From Pseudomonadales bacterium (GTDB lineage: Bacteria; Pseudomonadota; Gammaproteobacteria; Pseudomonadales; UBA5518), in the NCBI GenBank assembly GCA_024234165.1, contig JACKOP010000001.1:930001-994000 (forward strand): a DNA stretch of 64,000 nt. Reading direction: 5' to 3'. Below, in pieces: positions 63,701 to 64,000 of the stretch; positions within the stretch are counted from its first letter, which is position 1, and each line of letters opens with the position of its first letter. The notes beneath the pieces were generated by a model. It had not been told where the DNA came from and searched no databases. It worked only from the letters and a program-made list of their open reading frames with translations. The translations under genes and the position numbers were made by a program.

Positions 63701-64000
63701 TCAGCGGTTGCGCTTCTGCGCCGCCAACAGCAGCTCGCCAAGCGTCCCGGTACGCGGCGGCGGTTCGCTCTTGCCGCGTGAGCCAGCGTCGCGGCCGCGT
63801 TCCGGCCTCGAACCGGGCGTTGCGCTGCGTGCAGGGCGCGCCTCTTCAGCAGCCCCCGGCAGCTCGTCGTCGAGGCGCATGGTGAGTCCGATGCGCTTGC
63901 GCGCCGGATCCACCTCGAGCACCTTGACCTTCACGATATCACCGGCCTTGACCACCTCGCGCGGATCGCGCACGAAACGCCGGCTCAGCGCCGAAACGTG
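63701..64000 (-). CDS. tex: RNA-binding protein Tex, C-terminal part (cut by window edge)
   Basis: The last 99 codons of a gene that runs off the window. HVSALSRRFVRDPREVVKAG and DIVKVKVLEVDPARKRIGLT are the S1 domain ending of Tex, a transcription accessory factor; the tail after it is disordered (Arg/Gly/Pro) and ends GTLGELLLAAQKRNR, as in other Tex proteins. Confidence 0.88.
   Translation of the reverse strand, partial: HVSALSRRFVRDPREVVKAGDIVKVKVLEVDPARKRIGLTMRLDDELPGAAEEARPARSATPGSRPERGRDAGSRGKSEPPPRTGTLGELLLAAQKRNR

Overview
The window is a GC-rich (about 65%) chromosomal segment from a gammaproteobacterium. The best taxonomic clues are the algU-rseA-rseB-rseC-mucD-lepA-lepB-rnc-era-recO run, the cysM-relA-mazG run, sdhE/ygfX, and a PhaD/phasin pair of the Pseudomonas kind. 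I place it near Pseudomonadales sensu lato but cannot name a genus. No rRNA or tRNA genes were seen.

Region 1 (9-9994) is a tightly coupled nine-gene operon. It encodes two outer-membrane-type lipoproteins, a membrane-anchored helical-repeat protein, a PEGA-repeat protein with a C-terminal SUMF1/FGE-like domain, a small secreted protein, a MotA/TolQ/ExbB-type channel protein, a degenerate Hsp70-like protein, and two von Willebrand A proteins. Both vWA proteins start with an ExbD/TolR-like transmembrane helix carrying a buried Asp. I read this as an ion-motive-force-driven envelope machine with vWA heads; it is the best candidate here for an undescribed system.

Region 2 (about 10.0-18.3 kb) is an integron cassette array without an integrase (a CALIN). 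Six attC-like sites separate an Mrr-type restriction enzyme, an unknown protein, a DUF2726 protein, an HNH endonuclease and a HIRAN-domain gene. The array is invaded by a decayed IS91-family element lying next to a GAAC inside an attC, and by an intact IS1182-family element that split the HIRAN gene with a CTAG duplication. Two families of long direct repeats (A and B) mark further rearrangement.

Region 3 (18.5-46.4 kb) is mostly housekeeping: a serine hydrolase, trpS, an enoyl-CoA hydratase, an M18 aminopeptidase, a beta-hydroxyacid dehydrogenase, tsaB, an AlgP/H1-like protein, hemH, adk, mazG, relA, cysM, recO-era-rnc, lepB, lepA, mucD, the sigma-E module, nadB, ygfX, sdhE, ygfZ and an HDOD gene.

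Region 4 (46.4-52.7 kb) is a complete coenzyme F420 operon (F420:NADPH oxidoreductase, cofE, cofD, cofC, cofGH fusion) with ung at its end, which is unusual for this class. Region 5 (52.8-64 kb) concerns acyl-CoA and polyhydroxyalkanoate metabolism: SDRs (one a deletion remnant), a phasin, a PhaD-like regulator, paired acyl-CoA dehydrogenases, rubredoxin, a patatin, a PHA-system protein and a thiolase-like protein. The 3' end of tex closes the window.
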